From contig NZ_JASBTN010000040.1 of the NCBI RefSeq assembly GCF_030148435.1, positions 1 through 64,000 on the forward strand: DNA of 64,000 nucleotides, read 5' to 3'. Position 1 is the stretch's first letter. Each line of letters starts with the position of its first letter. Origin of the DNA: Aliiroseovarius sp. (GTDB taxonomy: Bacteria; Pseudomonadota; Alphaproteobacteria; Rhodobacterales; Rhodobacteraceae). The notes beneath the pieces were generated by a model that saw only the letters and a list, made by a program, of their open reading frames with translations, was not told where the DNA came from and made no database searches. This document shows positions 8,707-17,172 of the stretch, piece after piece. A program made the translations under genes and the position numbers.

Positions 8707-9099
8707 CTATCTGCGGAGAAGATCGAGCAGGCTGCTCTTCATCTGACGTGCCTGGTCAAACATCTTGAGGTTTGCCTCGTAGGAACGCTGCGCTTCCCGC
8801 GCGTCGGCGATTTCGACCACCAGATTGACGTTCGATCCTTCGTAGTAGCCGGTTTCACTCGCCAATGGGTGCGAGGGGTCGTAAATCTGCGGCAGGGCGC
8901 TTTGATCCAGTTTGAGCGGGCCGGTTTCCACTTGCCCGGTTGCCCGGCCCCCGTCGAGCACCTGGTCGAAGGACACGATCTTGCGGCGGTAGCCGGGCGT
9001 GTCCACATTGGCGATATTTTCCGAGACATGGCGCAGGCGGTTGGCCTGGGCCTGCATGCCCGAGGCCGACGCGGCGGTGGAGGCGCGAAAATCACTCAT
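8707..9099 (-). CDS. flgC: flagellar proximal rod protein FlgC
   Basis: FlgC is a proximal rod subunit. The 130-residue product has the rod signature ENIANVDTPGYRRK near residues 27-40 and the C-terminal helix EIADAREAQRSYEANLKM, both typical of FlgC. Length matches the family. It follows flgB by 11 bases and precedes fliE by 11 bases. Confidence 0.96.
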   Translation of the reverse strand: MSDFRASTAASASGMQAQANRLRHVSENIANVDTPGYRRKIVSFDQVLDGGRATGQVETGPLKLDQSALPQIYDPSHPLASETGYYEGSNVNLVVEIADAREAQRSYEANLKMFDQARQMKSSLLDLLRR

Positions 9100-9110
9100 C
9101 TTTCACCCCC

Positions 9111-9503
9111 TCACTGCTTTCCCAGGCTAGCGCGCATGATGCGTAGCGAGCTCTGATAAACACCCAAGGCCAGGTCGTAGTCGCCCTTTGCAGAGGCGGA
9201 GGCCATGACTTCGGTTTCAAGCGAAACGGTGTTGCCATTGGGTGAAACGGCGCCGGGGCGCAGCGCTTCGCGCGCCTGGGCAACCTCATGCGGGCCGGAA
9301 GTGACATTCAGGTGCCCCGCCCGTGTGGCGCGCATGCCATCTGTGGCCAGTGGCGCATAGGTCTCGGCAAATGATGCAATGTCCCTCGCGCGGTAGCCAG
9401 GCGTATCCGCATTCGCGACATTCTGCGCGATCGTCGATTGCCGCTTGGCGGCATGCATGGCCAGGCCCTGGCTCATGCGGAAAATTTCCAGTTTGTCGAA
9501 CAT
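9111..9503 (-). CDS. flgB: flagellar proximal rod protein FlgB
   Basis: FlgB is the first proximal rod subunit and the first gene of the nine-gene reverse operon. The start at 9503 (MFDKLEIF) is preferred over an upstream start because GGGAGAAG lies a few bases before it. The 130-residue protein carries the motif QNVANADTPGYRARD near residue 30. A CtrA-like box sits 24 bases upstream, shared with fliI on the other strand. Confidence 0.95.
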   Translation of the reverse strand: MFDKLEIFRMSQGLAMHAAKRQSTIAQNVANADTPGYRARDIASFAETYAPLATDGMRATRAGHLNVTSGPHEVAQAREALRPGAVSPNGNTVSLETEVMASASAKGDYDLALGVYQSSLRIMRASLGKQ

Positions 9504-9526
9504 CGGGGCTTCTCCCTCGATTGGTT

Positions 9527-9541
9527 TCAACCAAGGCTTAA
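9527..9541 (+). promoter_or_regulatory. CtrA-like box between flgB and fliI
   Basis: The sequence reads TCAA-N7-TTAAC, one mismatch from the CtrA consensus TTAA-N7-TTAA. It lies in the 85-base divergent gap, 24 bases before the flgB start and 47 bases before the fliI start. CtrA is a known activator of motility genes in Rhodobacterales, so the location fits, but binding is inferred from the motif only. Confidence 0.5.
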
Positions 9542-9588
9542 CCCTGATTCCTTTAGAAAGGGTTTCAGACAGACAGGAGCCCTCCGAA

Positions 9589-10926
9589 ATGCAGACAATC
9601 GGCTTTGATCAACTGACCGCAGAGGTGGCGGCCGTACACCCTGTGCGCGATATCGGGCGGGTGGTCGAAATCGGGCGCGGCACGCTGGAAGTGTCGGGCC
9701 TGTCCGATGTGGCCGCTCAAGGCGATCTGGTCGAAATCGGACCGCCCGGCAAAAGGGGGCGGCTGGGCGAAGTGCTGAACCTCTCGGCCGACAGGGTGAT
9801 GGTCTTGCCTGACGGCGACGTCGAGGGGTTGCAGATCGGCGCCGCTGTGTCCTTGCGCGGCGCCAACCAGATTGCACCGGATGACAGTTGGATCGGTCGC
9901 GTGATCGATCCGTTCGGCCAGGCGCTCGACGGGAGGCCGATCCTGCGCGGGGCCGAACCGCGACCCTTGCGTGGCACTCCCATGAACCCCACAGAACGGC
10001 GCGTACTGGGCCCCCGACTGGAAACCGGCATGGCGGTATTCAATACGCTGTTGCCGCTCGTGCGTGGGCAGAGGATCGGGCTTTTTGCGGGCTCAGGCGT
10101 GGGGAAATCCACTCTGCTGGCCAAACTTGCACGCGGGGTGCACGCGGATGTGGTGGTGATCGGGCTTATCGGTGAACGTGGCCGTGAGGTGCGCGAGTTC
10201 GTCGAGCGTGTCCTGGGCTCCGAAGGTATGAAGCGCGCGGTCGTGGTGGCCGCAACCTCGGACCAATCCCCCTTGGTCCGCCGCCGTTGCGGCTGGGCCA
10301 TGATGGCGGTGGCGGAGCACTTTCGCGACCAGGGCAAACATGTGCTGCTCCTGGCTGATTCGGTGACGCGGTTTGCCGAAGCACATCGCGAAATTGCGCT
10401 GGCCTCTGGCGAAGACGGGTCCCTGCGTGGATTTCCCCCGTCGACCACGCACCAGATCACTTCGCTTTGCGAACGTTCCGGCCCAGGCACCGGCACCGTT
10501 GGTGACATCACTGCGGTCTATTCCGTACTGGTGGCGGGGTCCGACATGGAGGAACCGGTCGCGGACATCCTGCGCGGGGTTCTGGATGGCCACGTTGTGC
10601 TGGACCGCAAGATCGCCGAACGCGGGCGGTTTCCGGCGATCGACCTGTTGCGCTCGGTCTCTCGTGCGCTTCCGGGATGTGCGTCAGAGGCCGAGAATGC
10701 GCTCATTTCGGCCGCCCGCCAGCGCTTGGGCGCCTATGACCGGTCCGAAATGATGATCCAGGCCGGACTCTACTCCGCAGGGACCGATCCGGTGCTTGAT
10801 GCCGCGATCAAGGCCTGGCCGAAGCTGGATGCCTTCCTGACGGAGGACGAATGGGACAATGCCCAGGCCAGTTTCCGTCGGCTTGGTACTTGTATGGTAG
10901 AGGAGAAACCGGAGAGGCCGGGCTGA
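9589..10926 (+). CDS. fliI: flagellar export ATPase FliI
   Basis: FliI is the F1-beta-like hexameric ATPase that unloads export substrates from chaperones. The start at 9589 is chosen for its AGGAG 9 bases upstream and the family-like N-terminus, giving 445 residues. The Walker A motif GSGVGKST is at residues 168-175 and a Walker B LLLAD at 253-257. It is transcribed away from the flgB operon and meets the DUF1217 gene tail to tail. No fliH is adjacent. Confidence 0.97.
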   Translation: MQTIGFDQLTAEVAAVHPVRDIGRVVEIGRGTLEVSGLSDVAAQGDLVEIGPPGKRGRLGEVLNLSADRVMVLPDGDVEGLQIGAAVSLRGANQIAPDDSWIGRVIDPFGQALDGRPILRGAEPRPLRGTPMNPTERRVLGPRLETGMAVFNTLLPLVRGQRIGLFAGSGVGKSTLLAKLARGVHADVVVIGLIGERGREVREFVERVLGSEGMKRAVVVAATSDQSPLVRRRCGWAMMAVAEHFRDQGKHVLLLADSVTRFAEAHREIALASGEDGSLRGFPPSTTHQITSLCERSGPGTGTVGDITAVYSVLVAGSDMEEPVADILRGVLDGHVVLDRKIAERGRFPAIDLLRSVSRALPGCASEAENALISAARQRLGAYDRSEMMIQAGLYSAGTDPVLDAAIKAWPKLDAFLTEDEWDNAQASFRRLGTCMVEEKPERPG

Positions 10927-10968
10927 TACAGAGTGGCAAATGGGCTGCCAACCGTCGGCGTCGCCCAG

Positions 10969-11769
10969 TCATCCGAACGCGTTTTGGAGCAGGGTCAAGG
11001 CGATTGATCCGCCGGAAAGCGTGATCGATCCATTGCTGATCTGGGATTTCGCCAGGTAGAGGCGGCTCAGTTCCTCCATCTTTTCCGGATTCGAGAACTG
11101 ATCGACCGACCTTTCACCGAAATAGGCCTCCGCCTTGTCCTGAAACCGCACCAGTTGATCATCAACATCCAGTGCGCCGAAGGAACCGGGCAGGCTGAAG
11201 GCCGTTTCGAACACCGAGCGTAGCGCGGTGTTGCCCATGATCGAATACCACTTGCCTGCGTCTGACGCGCCCTTGTCCATGACCGCCCCCAGGTCTCGTT
11301 CCAGCCCCATCATCAGGCGCATTTCGGTGCTTTGGTTGCCAACGGCAATCTCGAATTGCCGTTCCGTGTAAGCATTGACGATCTCTGCCCCGAAATCGCT
11401 GAGCTTGGTGCGGGGAATTCCATAATCGCCGAAGCCAAAGGCCTGGGCAAGGTCCAGGTAGCGCTTGTCGGTCAGCTTGTTGGCCAGGTCGTCACTGTCC
11501 AGGGTGCCGTCTTCCAAGACCTTTCGGATGAAATACGAGTTGTCGATATCCTCATCCAAGCCGAAGGCGCCCAGGGCGACGTTGAGCAGCCGGCGATCAC
11601 TCACCAGCTGTTCGGCCGTGTCGATCCGGCCGATATTTTCGAGGAAATAGTCGGTGTCGCGCTGGATCACCGGGCTTTGCTCAAACGCATCCTGCTGAGC
11701 CCCCTGCGTGCGTTGCAGGAAGGCCCAGCCGGCCATGCCGCCATAGGGTACGACCGGCTGGTAGGTCAT
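10969..11769 (-). CDS. DUF1217 flagellar-cluster protein
   Basis: A 266-residue protein of the DUF1217 family, which is found in flagellar clusters of Rhodobacterales and relatives. It is predicted helical, with motifs such as DTDYFLENIGRI near residue 40 and repeated short helical modules. It has no signal peptide. It starts within the flbT stop (ATGA) and ends the fliC-flaF-flbT run, suggesting a role in flagellin expression, secretion or filament assembly. The molecular function is unknown. Confidence 0.8.
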   Translation of the reverse strand: MTYQPVVPYGGMAGWAFLQRTQGAQQDAFEQSPVIQRDTDYFLENIGRIDTAEQLVSDRRLLNVALGAFGLDEDIDNSYFIRKVLEDGTLDSDDLANKLTDKRYLDLAQAFGFGDYGIPRTKLSDFGAEIVNAYTERQFEIAVGNQSTEMRLMMGLERDLGAVMDKGASDAGKWYSIMGNTALRSVFETAFSLPGSFGALDVDDQLVRFQDKAEAYFGERSVDQFSNPEKMEELSRLYLAKSQISNGSITLSGGSIALTLLQNAFG

Positions 11770-12167
11770 GAGGCCGCCGCCATCAGTCGTTCTTCACGAG
11801 GCAGCAGCGCGCGCAGCGCTTTCAGTGCCGGGTAGAACTGGTCCTCCAGCACAGCCTCGGTCGCGTGGTCCAGCTGAATCCGACTGTCATGGTCGGTCAG
11901 GACCTGGCTCAACTGTTCGATCCCACGCAGGAGCTGCATGCGCGCCTCGTCCTTGTCTGCATCGCCTGACAGGACGAGCTGCGCAATATAGCAGACGCGC
12001 CGGACCGGAGACGTCACCTCCTCCGGATGGATTGCGTCGCGCAGGCGCAGGATGTTGGCATTGGGGCTGACGATCGCCAGGCGCGACCGGCGGTCGCCGT
12101 TTTCGATTACTGCCCCGTTTATGAGAACCCGTTCCTTGGGTCCGAGTTTCAGAACAAGACCGCTCAT
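11766..12167 (-). CDS. flbT: flagellin post-transcriptional regulator FlbT
   Basis: FlbT acts on flagellin expression; in Caulobacter it binds the flagellin mRNA leader and promotes its decay when assembly stalls. The 133-residue protein matches the family (N-terminal LKLGPKERVLINGAVIENG, central PEEVTSPVRRVCYIAQL). It overlaps flaF upstream and the DUF1217 gene downstream by 4 bases each, so the three are probably co-translated. The predicted target is the leader of fliC at 14140. Confidence 0.93.
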   Translation of the reverse strand: MSGLVLKLGPKERVLINGAVIENGDRRSRLAIVSPNANILRLRDAIHPEEVTSPVRRVCYIAQLVLSGDADKDEARMQLLRGIEQLSQVLTDHDSRIQLDHATEAVLEDQFYPALKALRALLPREERLMAAAS

Positions 12168-12541
12168 GCCGCTTCCGCCTTCTGTTTCAAACCGCGCATG
12201 ATGGCCGTGTTTATTTCGACCAGTACGCCGGCCTCGGCGGGGTCCTTCAGAACCTTGCGCGAATGCTGGTTGGTGAATTCCGACAGGTAGAAAATGCGGG
12301 CGCGTAGATCCGGCGGCAGGGCATTATCCTTGGCGGCCACATCGGCGGCAAGCAGCGTCCAGAGACGGCGGTTTTCATGAATGGCCTGAGCCAGTTTCCC
12401 AAAACCTGCCCGGCCTTCTTCGGCGGAGCTTTTTAGGCGGTAGGTAATGCGGGCAAAGGCCTCGTACTCGACGCCACGTGGCGTTCGAACCGTGTTCCGA
12501 GTTGCCGCGTAAGCCGTTTTGGCCATGTTCATAGCGTTCAC
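12164..12541 (-). CDS. flaF: flagellin synthesis regulator FlaF
   Basis: FlaF is required for flagellin synthesis and secretion in alphaproteobacteria and opposes FlbT; in Caulobacter it acts as a flagellin chaperone. The 125-residue product has the family motifs YEAFARITYRLK and RIFYLSEFTNQHSRKVL. The chosen start is GTG at 12541, 5-6 bases after AAGGAA; ATG codons at 12532 and 12526 are alternatives. The ribosome-binding site abuts one arm of an inverted repeat shared with the end of fliC. Confidence 0.92.
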   Translation of the reverse strand: MNAMNMAKTAYAATRNTVRTPRGVEYEAFARITYRLKSSAEEGRAGFGKLAQAIHENRRLWTLLAADVAAKDNALPPDLRARIFYLSEFTNQHSRKVLKDPAEAGVLVEINTAIMRGLKQKAEAA

Positions 12542-12551
12542 GGGGTTTCCT

Positions 12552-12630
12552 TCCGTTAACGATTGAAATCAGGGAGCGATGAAGGAAGACGGGACGCCTT
12601 TTGGCGCCCCGTCCTCAGATCGTTAACGGA
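12552..12630 (-). repeat. nested inverted repeat at the fliC/flaF junction
   Basis: Perfect 12-base inverted arms lie at 12552-12563 (TCCGTTAACGAT) and 12619-12630 (ATCGTTAACGGA). They enclose the 11-pair hairpin at 12588-12613. One arm contains the fliC stop codon (12623-12625). The other touches the flaF ribosome-binding site. In the transcript the arms could pair and hide that site. Confidence 0.75.
12581..12613 (-). terminator. probable fliC terminator or attenuator
   Basis: Read on the reverse strand, an 11-pair stem (one G-U pair) with an AAAA loop at 12613-12588 is followed by a pyrimidine-rich tail UUCCUUC. It starts 9 bases after the fliC stop and precedes flaF. The tail has few uridines, so termination may be partial, allowing some read-through into flaF and flbT. 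Confidence 0.65.
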
Positions 12631-14140
12631 ACAGCGACAGGATGTTCTGCGGTGCCTGGTTGGCAATCGACAGCGCCTGGGTGCCCAACTGTTGCTGCAC
12701 CTGAAGCGCCTGCAGACGGGCCGATGCCGCTTCCATGTCGGCATCCACCAGGGTGCCTATACCCGCTTTCAACGAGTCGCTCAGCTTGCCGATGAAGTCG
12801 TTCTGAATCTCGATCCGGCCCTGGGCCGAACCGAAAGCTGCCGAGGCGTCGATCGAGTTGTCGATCAGGGTTTCCACGTTGGCCAGCGCCGCATCGGCGC
12901 CGGCATTGGTGGTTACGTCGATCGAAGCCAAGCCGAACAGGCCGCCCGAGGCTTCACCGCCGGCGTTCCCTGACAACGAGAAGGCTGCACTGGTACCGTT
13001 GTTGTCGACCTTCAGCGACCATTGCCCGGTCGAGCTGTCCTGCGTGACGGAAGTGGTCAGGTCCGCGTTGCCCGCCGAGTCGATGGCGATCTTAAGCCCC
13101 CGTGCCACGTCTTCCATCGTCTCGCCCTTGCCGGCGATGTAGTCGAAGGAGGAAGCCCCCACGGTCACTTTGTAACTGTCACCGTCATTTACCGCCGCGG
13201 ACGTCGAGAAGGCGATGTTTTCGGCACGCTCTGCGATGTCACCGCTTGTCAGCGTCAGCGAGCCGGTGCCGTTTAGGGTCGTGATCAGCACGTCCCCGTC
13301 ACCGGCCGTTGTTTCGGCGGTGGCGACCGACACGTCCTCGAAGGCACGCGTCGAGCTGATGGTCACATTGCCCGACCCGTCGTCCGATGCGGTCAACCCG
13401 GTGAGGCCCAGGGCGTTGATCTGACCGGCCAGCGCCGTACCCGCCTCATTCGCCCCTTCGCCGGTGCCGAGCGTATAGCTCAGATCGACCCCGGCCACGG
13501 TGATATTCGCGACATCGCCTGCGGCCCAGGTATTTCCGATGGTCACGATCGCCGTGTTTGCGGTATTGGCCACCGCCGTATCGCTGGCAGTGCCGTTTGC
13601 GGCCAGCGAGGCACCCGCGCCGAAAGTCCCCTGACCGGTGCTCATGTCCTGGCGGGCAACGGTGATGTTGCTGGAGGTCACGGTGCCGTCCGAGGCGCGA
13701 TCCAATGACGACAGGATGTTCACGTCCTCGGTGCCCTTGACCATGTTCAGGCCATTGAACTGGGCGGCATTCACGACCGAGCTGATCTGGTCGCGCAGGG
13801 CGTTGATGTCGGTCTGGATCTTCTCGCGATCGACGTTTTCTTCCTGGGCGGCGACGACCTTGCCCTTGATCTCGGTCAGCAGGTCAGTGACCGTTTCGGT
13901 CGCCTGGCGGGCAACGGCCACGGTGCTTTCCCCCAATGACAGGCTTTCCGAAATGCCGGAAAACCCTTTAACATCGGATTCCATGACTTTCGAGATCGCC
14001 CAGACGGCCGCGTTGTCCTTGGCCGATCCGACGGACTTGCCGGTCGAAATCTGGGACTGGGTTTCGGCCAGGTTCGAGTTGATTGATTTCAGCGTCTGCA
14101 GCGCCACCATCGCGCTGCTGTTGGTCAGAATGCTGGACAT
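12623..14140 (-). CDS. fliC: flagellin
   Basis: Flagellin polymerises into the filament. The 505-residue protein has the conserved N-terminal D0/D1 helices (residues 1-150, with TNSSAMVALQTLKSIN) and C-terminal D1/D0 (about 420-505, ending NILSLFR). Between them is a long Thr/Ala/Gly-rich variable region of about 270 residues. Many alphaproteobacterial flagellins are nearer 280-400 residues, so this is a large form with an expanded surface domain. AAGGA sits 9 bases before the ATG. FlaF and FlbT downstream are its dedicated regulators. Confidence 0.96.
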   Translation of the reverse strand: MSSILTNSSAMVALQTLKSINSNLAETQSQISTGKSVGSAKDNAAVWAISKVMESDVKGFSGISESLSLGESTVAVARQATETVTDLLTEIKGKVVAAQEENVDREKIQTDINALRDQISSVVNAAQFNGLNMVKGTEDVNILSSLDRASDGTVTSSNITVARQDMSTGQGTFGAGASLAANGTASDTAVANTANTAIVTIGNTWAAGDVANITVAGVDLSYTLGTGEGANEAGTALAGQINALGLTGLTASDDGSGNVTISSTRAFEDVSVATAETTAGDGDVLITTLNGTGSLTLTSGDIAERAENIAFSTSAAVNDGDSYKVTVGASSFDYIAGKGETMEDVARGLKIAIDSAGNADLTTSVTQDSSTGQWSLKVDNNGTSAAFSLSGNAGGEASGGLFGLASIDVTTNAGADAALANVETLIDNSIDASAAFGSAQGRIEIQNDFIGKLSDSLKAGIGTLVDADMEAASARLQALQVQQQLGTQALSIANQAPQNILSLFR

Positions 14141-14232
14141 TGACGAGTTCCTTCAGTCTTTCAGCGCGTTCGCGCCGGGTTTGGGTTTCTGCCTTTGCGA
14201 GCAGGTTCAGGGTCGTTCTGACCAATACGGAC

Positions 14233-14286
14233 ATTCAGGCTTGGCTGCTCCGTGCCACCCCCTCTGGATGCAGACACAGCCTGAAT
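14233..14286 (-). promoter_or_regulatory. inverted repeat upstream of flagellin
   Basis: Perfect 9-base arms ATTCAGGCT (14233-14241) and AGCCTGAAT (14278-14286) are separated by 36 bases. The inner arm is 92 bases before the fliC start. If transcribed they form a leader stem that FlbT or another factor could recognise; if not, they may be paired operator half-sites. The transcription start is unknown. Confidence 0.5.
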
Positions 14287-14365
14287 CCGAAGTGCTAAAA
14301 GAACCCTAAGACCCGTCTCCCGAATGATTTCAATTTGAGGGATTGATCGGACTGCGACACGTGGA

Positions 14366-14728
14366 TCAGGCCCGCCGTTCGAACTGGGACCTGCCTGGGA
14401 TTAGCTGGGCGGAGCGCCCACCCTGGTCATAGGTAGAGAACCGCGCCCGCCCGCCCTGCTGGGCTTTCAGCGCTTCCAGCCGACGCGAGACGGTGCGGAT
14501 ACCGCGTGCCATGGCCAGCAGAAGCTGCTGGTTGCGATCCGCCTTGCGCCGCAGGTGATCGAGGTCGCCCGCGTTGCCATGCGATTGGCCGAGCCGGGTC
14601 AGGAGCCGGTCCTTTTCCACCGAAATCGGAGGCAGGGCATCAATGCGTCCCGACAGGATCAATTGCCGCTCCTGATCCAGCAGCCGTTCCAGGGCTGCCT
14701 CGGCGCGGATCTGCTTAAACAGCCCCAT
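14366..14728 (-). CDS. FlgN-like flagellar chaperone candidate
   Basis: A 120-residue helical, soluble protein. The N-terminal half has the pattern of FlgN-type chaperones, which hold hook-associated proteins FlgK and FlgL: a long helix with LERLLDQERQLILSGRID followed by a Lys/Leu-rich segment EKDRLLTRL. The C-terminus is basic. It overlaps the rod-binding gene upstream by 14 bases and lies 225 bases before fliC. The family assignment rests on pattern, size and context only. Confidence 0.5.
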   Translation of the reverse strand: MGLFKQIRAEAALERLLDQERQLILSGRIDALPPISVEKDRLLTRLGQSHGNAGDLDHLRRKADRNQQLLLAMARGIRTVSRRLEALKAQQGGRARFSTYDQGGRSAQLIPGRSQFERRA

Positions 14729-15002
14729 CTGCGCGCTCCTTCAAGGCTTCGAACAGGCTTTCGGCCAGGCCGATTCCCCCGGCCTCGACCATCTGCTCCG
14801 CCTGGGCCATGCGCAGAAAAGACCCGAACTGGTCCTCGCCGCTGCCGCCGCCGAACAGATCCGGAGTCTTGCCCAGGCCCGCACTTTTCAACATCTCGGC
14901 CAGGAAGTTTGCCTCCAGATCCCTGGCGGCCTGCATCATCTTGTCATCCTGCGTCGGCGCCGGGGGATGGGCGCCCGCAGAGATCGGGGAAATCGACGTC
15001 AT
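14715..15002 (-). CDS. rod-binding protein (FlgJ N-terminal domain type)
   Basis: The 95-residue protein matches the rod-binding domain of FlgJ (conserved ARDLEANFLAEMLKSAG, then a Gly-rich loop and MAQAEQMVEAGGIGLAESLF). It lacks the muramidase domain of enteric FlgJ, as is normal in alphaproteobacteria. It is thought to help rod subunits assemble through the peptidoglycan. The ATG at 15002 is preferred over GTG at 15035 because GAAGGAAA precedes it. It is divergent from fliK across about 114 bases. Confidence 0.82.
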   Translation of the reverse strand: MTSISPISAGAHPPAPTQDDKMMQAARDLEANFLAEMLKSAGLGKTPDLFGGGSGEDQFGSFLRMAQAEQMVEAGGIGLAESLFEALKERADGAV

Positions 15003-15116
15003 GGCGTTTCCTTCGATTGCTTCGATTTCCTCCACTATGACCGGCAGGGGTAAAGAAAGCGGTAACTCACATCTGTCTATGATGGGTCAACGGAGTCAGA
15101 AAACCCGGAGCAGACA

Positions 15117-17162
15117 ATGCAGATCGCTACGCCGATTTTCGCGCGCCCCGCACCCGACAATTCGGGTGGTGGCAGTTTTTCCATGCCGGCGCTGGAAGGC
15201 GCAGAGGGGGAAACCTCTTTCCTGTCGATCATGGTGATGAGGCCCGGTGTACCGCAATCCGTGGGACAGGGGCGCGAGGCCGATTTGTCCGGATCTGTCT
15301 CCACCCCGCCCGGTCTATTGCCTTCCACTCTGTCCGGCGCGCCGGAGGTTGGTGATGCGCCCGTAGGTGTTGATGGCGATTATCCGTCGGCGGTCCTGGC
15401 AGACGGCGCCGCCGCGATCTACCCGGATGATATTGAAACAAAGGGGAAAATCACAAGTCCCGAGCTTTTGAAAAGTGCGACGGCAGAGCCTCCTGTTTTT
15501 GCGCCGAAATCGAAAGCTCCCGCAGCGGAATCTCCGGTTGAGGGTGCGGCCAAGGCCGAAGACATCAGACGCCTCACACAGGCGTCCTCAGCGGAGTCCC
15601 GCGGGCCCGAATTGGAGCCGGTCAGCACCTCCGGCCGAAGGCGGCCCAACCCCATCGAACGCCCGGATGCGCTCGCGGTGCCCGGCCTCGCCGAGGCTGA
15701 CACTGTGCCCGTCTCCGATATCGAACCCATTTCGAATCAGAGGGTTTCGAGCGCACCGCGCCCCGTGATTCGAGGCGTGGACGCGCCGTCGTTCCCCGCG
15801 GCTGAACCTTCGGGAGCCGCGGCCACACCGGTGCCAGACCTTCCACAAGATCCAAGTTCGATTGACCCTGGCCTCCGCCCGCTTGCCGGTGCGTCAGCCA
15901 CGGAACGCCCGCCGCTGGAAACGTTGTCGGTGAAAACCCCGGATCAGGCGCCTGATCCGCTCTTGCCCGCGCAGGTTCCGGAGTCGCGCCGACAGGACCC
16001 TGCCCCTCCTGCTGAAACTACCTTCCCAACCCGGCAGAATGCCCCGGTCGCGCCCGAGTCCTCCGACCTGGCGAGGGTTTTTGAGCCGCCAACAGGCAAG
16101 GAGCTGCAGGTTTCAGGGAACGGGTATATCAATCCCGGCATTGCCGCGGAGCGGGCCCCACCCGGCCTGAGTCAGGATGTCGAACTTCAGCCGGTGCGCC
16201 CGAGCTTCGAGGCCACGCCGCGTGCATCCTTGCTTGAAGAGATGCGTGCGAGCCGGAACGATACGGCTCCGTTTGGACGCCCCGGGGCCACCGACCAGCC
16301 GACATCCCTCCCCTTGCCGGGTTTTCCTGTTTCGGGGAAACCCGATGGGGCTTTCTTTCCGCCGCAGGACATGCGTGCCGGGCCCGGGATTCAGGCCAGC
16401 GCCGCCGCCCCCCCCGTCCCGGCTGTGGCCCCTGCGGAGTACGCGCCGCAACCCTCCCCGCGCGTGCCGGGCGACTTCTGGGGTTATTCAACGCCCACCA
16501 CCCCGACAGAACGCAGCTTCCCCGCGCCTGATATGGGTCGACCTGTCCACGAAGCCGCCGTGACACCCCAGTCGGCCACGCCGCTTGCGGCTTCGTCACT
16601 TCCCGTTACCGCCCAGGTGGTCGTTGCGGCCGGGCAAGTGTTCGATATGGGCAAGCAGCACACGCGGGAGGGTGAGGCGGTCGAACTTGCTCCTCTGGCC
16701 ATCAGGGGGATGGAGCTGCCCTCGGCTCGGATCGAAGCCCTGGTTCCCAGAGCAGATCTGTCCCGGCACCTAGCCCAACAGGTGGCCGATGTAGCGCGCA
16801 TGATGCCCGACCGCCCGGTCGAACTTACCCTCAGCCCGGAAGAACTGGGGCGCCTTCGCCTGACCTTTACCGTCGACGGTGGCACGATGGCAGTCGCGGT
16901 CAATGCCGAACGACCCGAGACCATGGACCTCCTGCGTCGCAATATTGACGCCCTCGCGCAGGAACTGCGCGAGATCGGCTATGACGAGGTCAACTTCGAT
17001 TTCACCCAAGGTGGCAATGCGCGGGGTGGGAATGACGATGGTGCAAGCTCAGCCCAATTTTCCGGTTCGGATGAAGGCGCGCGCTCGTCCGCCTCCGAGC
17101 CGCCGCCCGATCCCGCCCGCCTGACCTTGGGCCCGACGGGCGGGATCGACATTCGTTTATAA
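15117..17162 (+). CDS. fliK: flagellar hook-length control protein FliK
   Basis: FliK measures hook length and triggers the FlhB specificity switch. The 681-residue protein has a long Pro/Ala/Ser-rich disordered ruler (about residues 1-540) and the conserved C-terminal hook-length domain (about 555-640) with PVELTLSPEELGRLRLTF and an ELREIGYDEVNFDF segment. It is longer than enteric FliK (about 405). flgD follows after 10 bases, so the two hook genes form one operon. Confidence 0.93.
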   Translation: MQIATPIFARPAPDNSGGGSFSMPALEGAEGETSFLSIMVMRPGVPQSVGQGREADLSGSVSTPPGLLPSTLSGAPEVGDAPVGVDGDYPSAVLADGAAAIYPDDIETKGKITSPELLKSATAEPPVFAPKSKAPAAESPVEGAAKAEDIRRLTQASSAESRGPELEPVSTSGRRRPNPIERPDALAVPGLAEADTVPVSDIEPISNQRVSSAPRPVIRGVDAPSFPAAEPSGAAATPVPDLPQDPSSIDPGLRPLAGASATERPPLETLSVKTPDQAPDPLLPAQVPESRRQDPAPPAETTFPTRQNAPVAPESSDLARVFEPPTGKELQVSGNGYINPGIAAERAPPGLSQDVELQPVRPSFEATPRASLLEEMRASRNDTAPFGRPGATDQPTSLPLPGFPVSGKPDGAFFPPQDMRAGPGIQASAAAPPVPAVAPAEYAPQPSPRVPGDFWGYSTPTTPTERSFPAPDMGRPVHEAAVTPQSATPLAASSLPVTAQVVVAAGQVFDMGKQHTREGEAVELAPLAIRGMELPSARIEALVPRADLSRHLAQQVADVARMMPDRPVELTLSPEELGRLRLTFTVDGGTMAVAVNAERPETMDLLRRNIDALAQELREIGYDEVNFDFTQGGNARGGNDDGASSAQFSGSDEGARSSASEPPPDPARLTLGPTGGIDIRL

Positions 17163-17172
17163 GGAGAGAATC

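Noticed and set aside
14244..14258. Sigma-54-like TGGCAC element upstream of flagellin
   Set aside because: The GG and GC dinucleotides are separated by 9 rather than 10 bases and the downstream half does not match TTGC.
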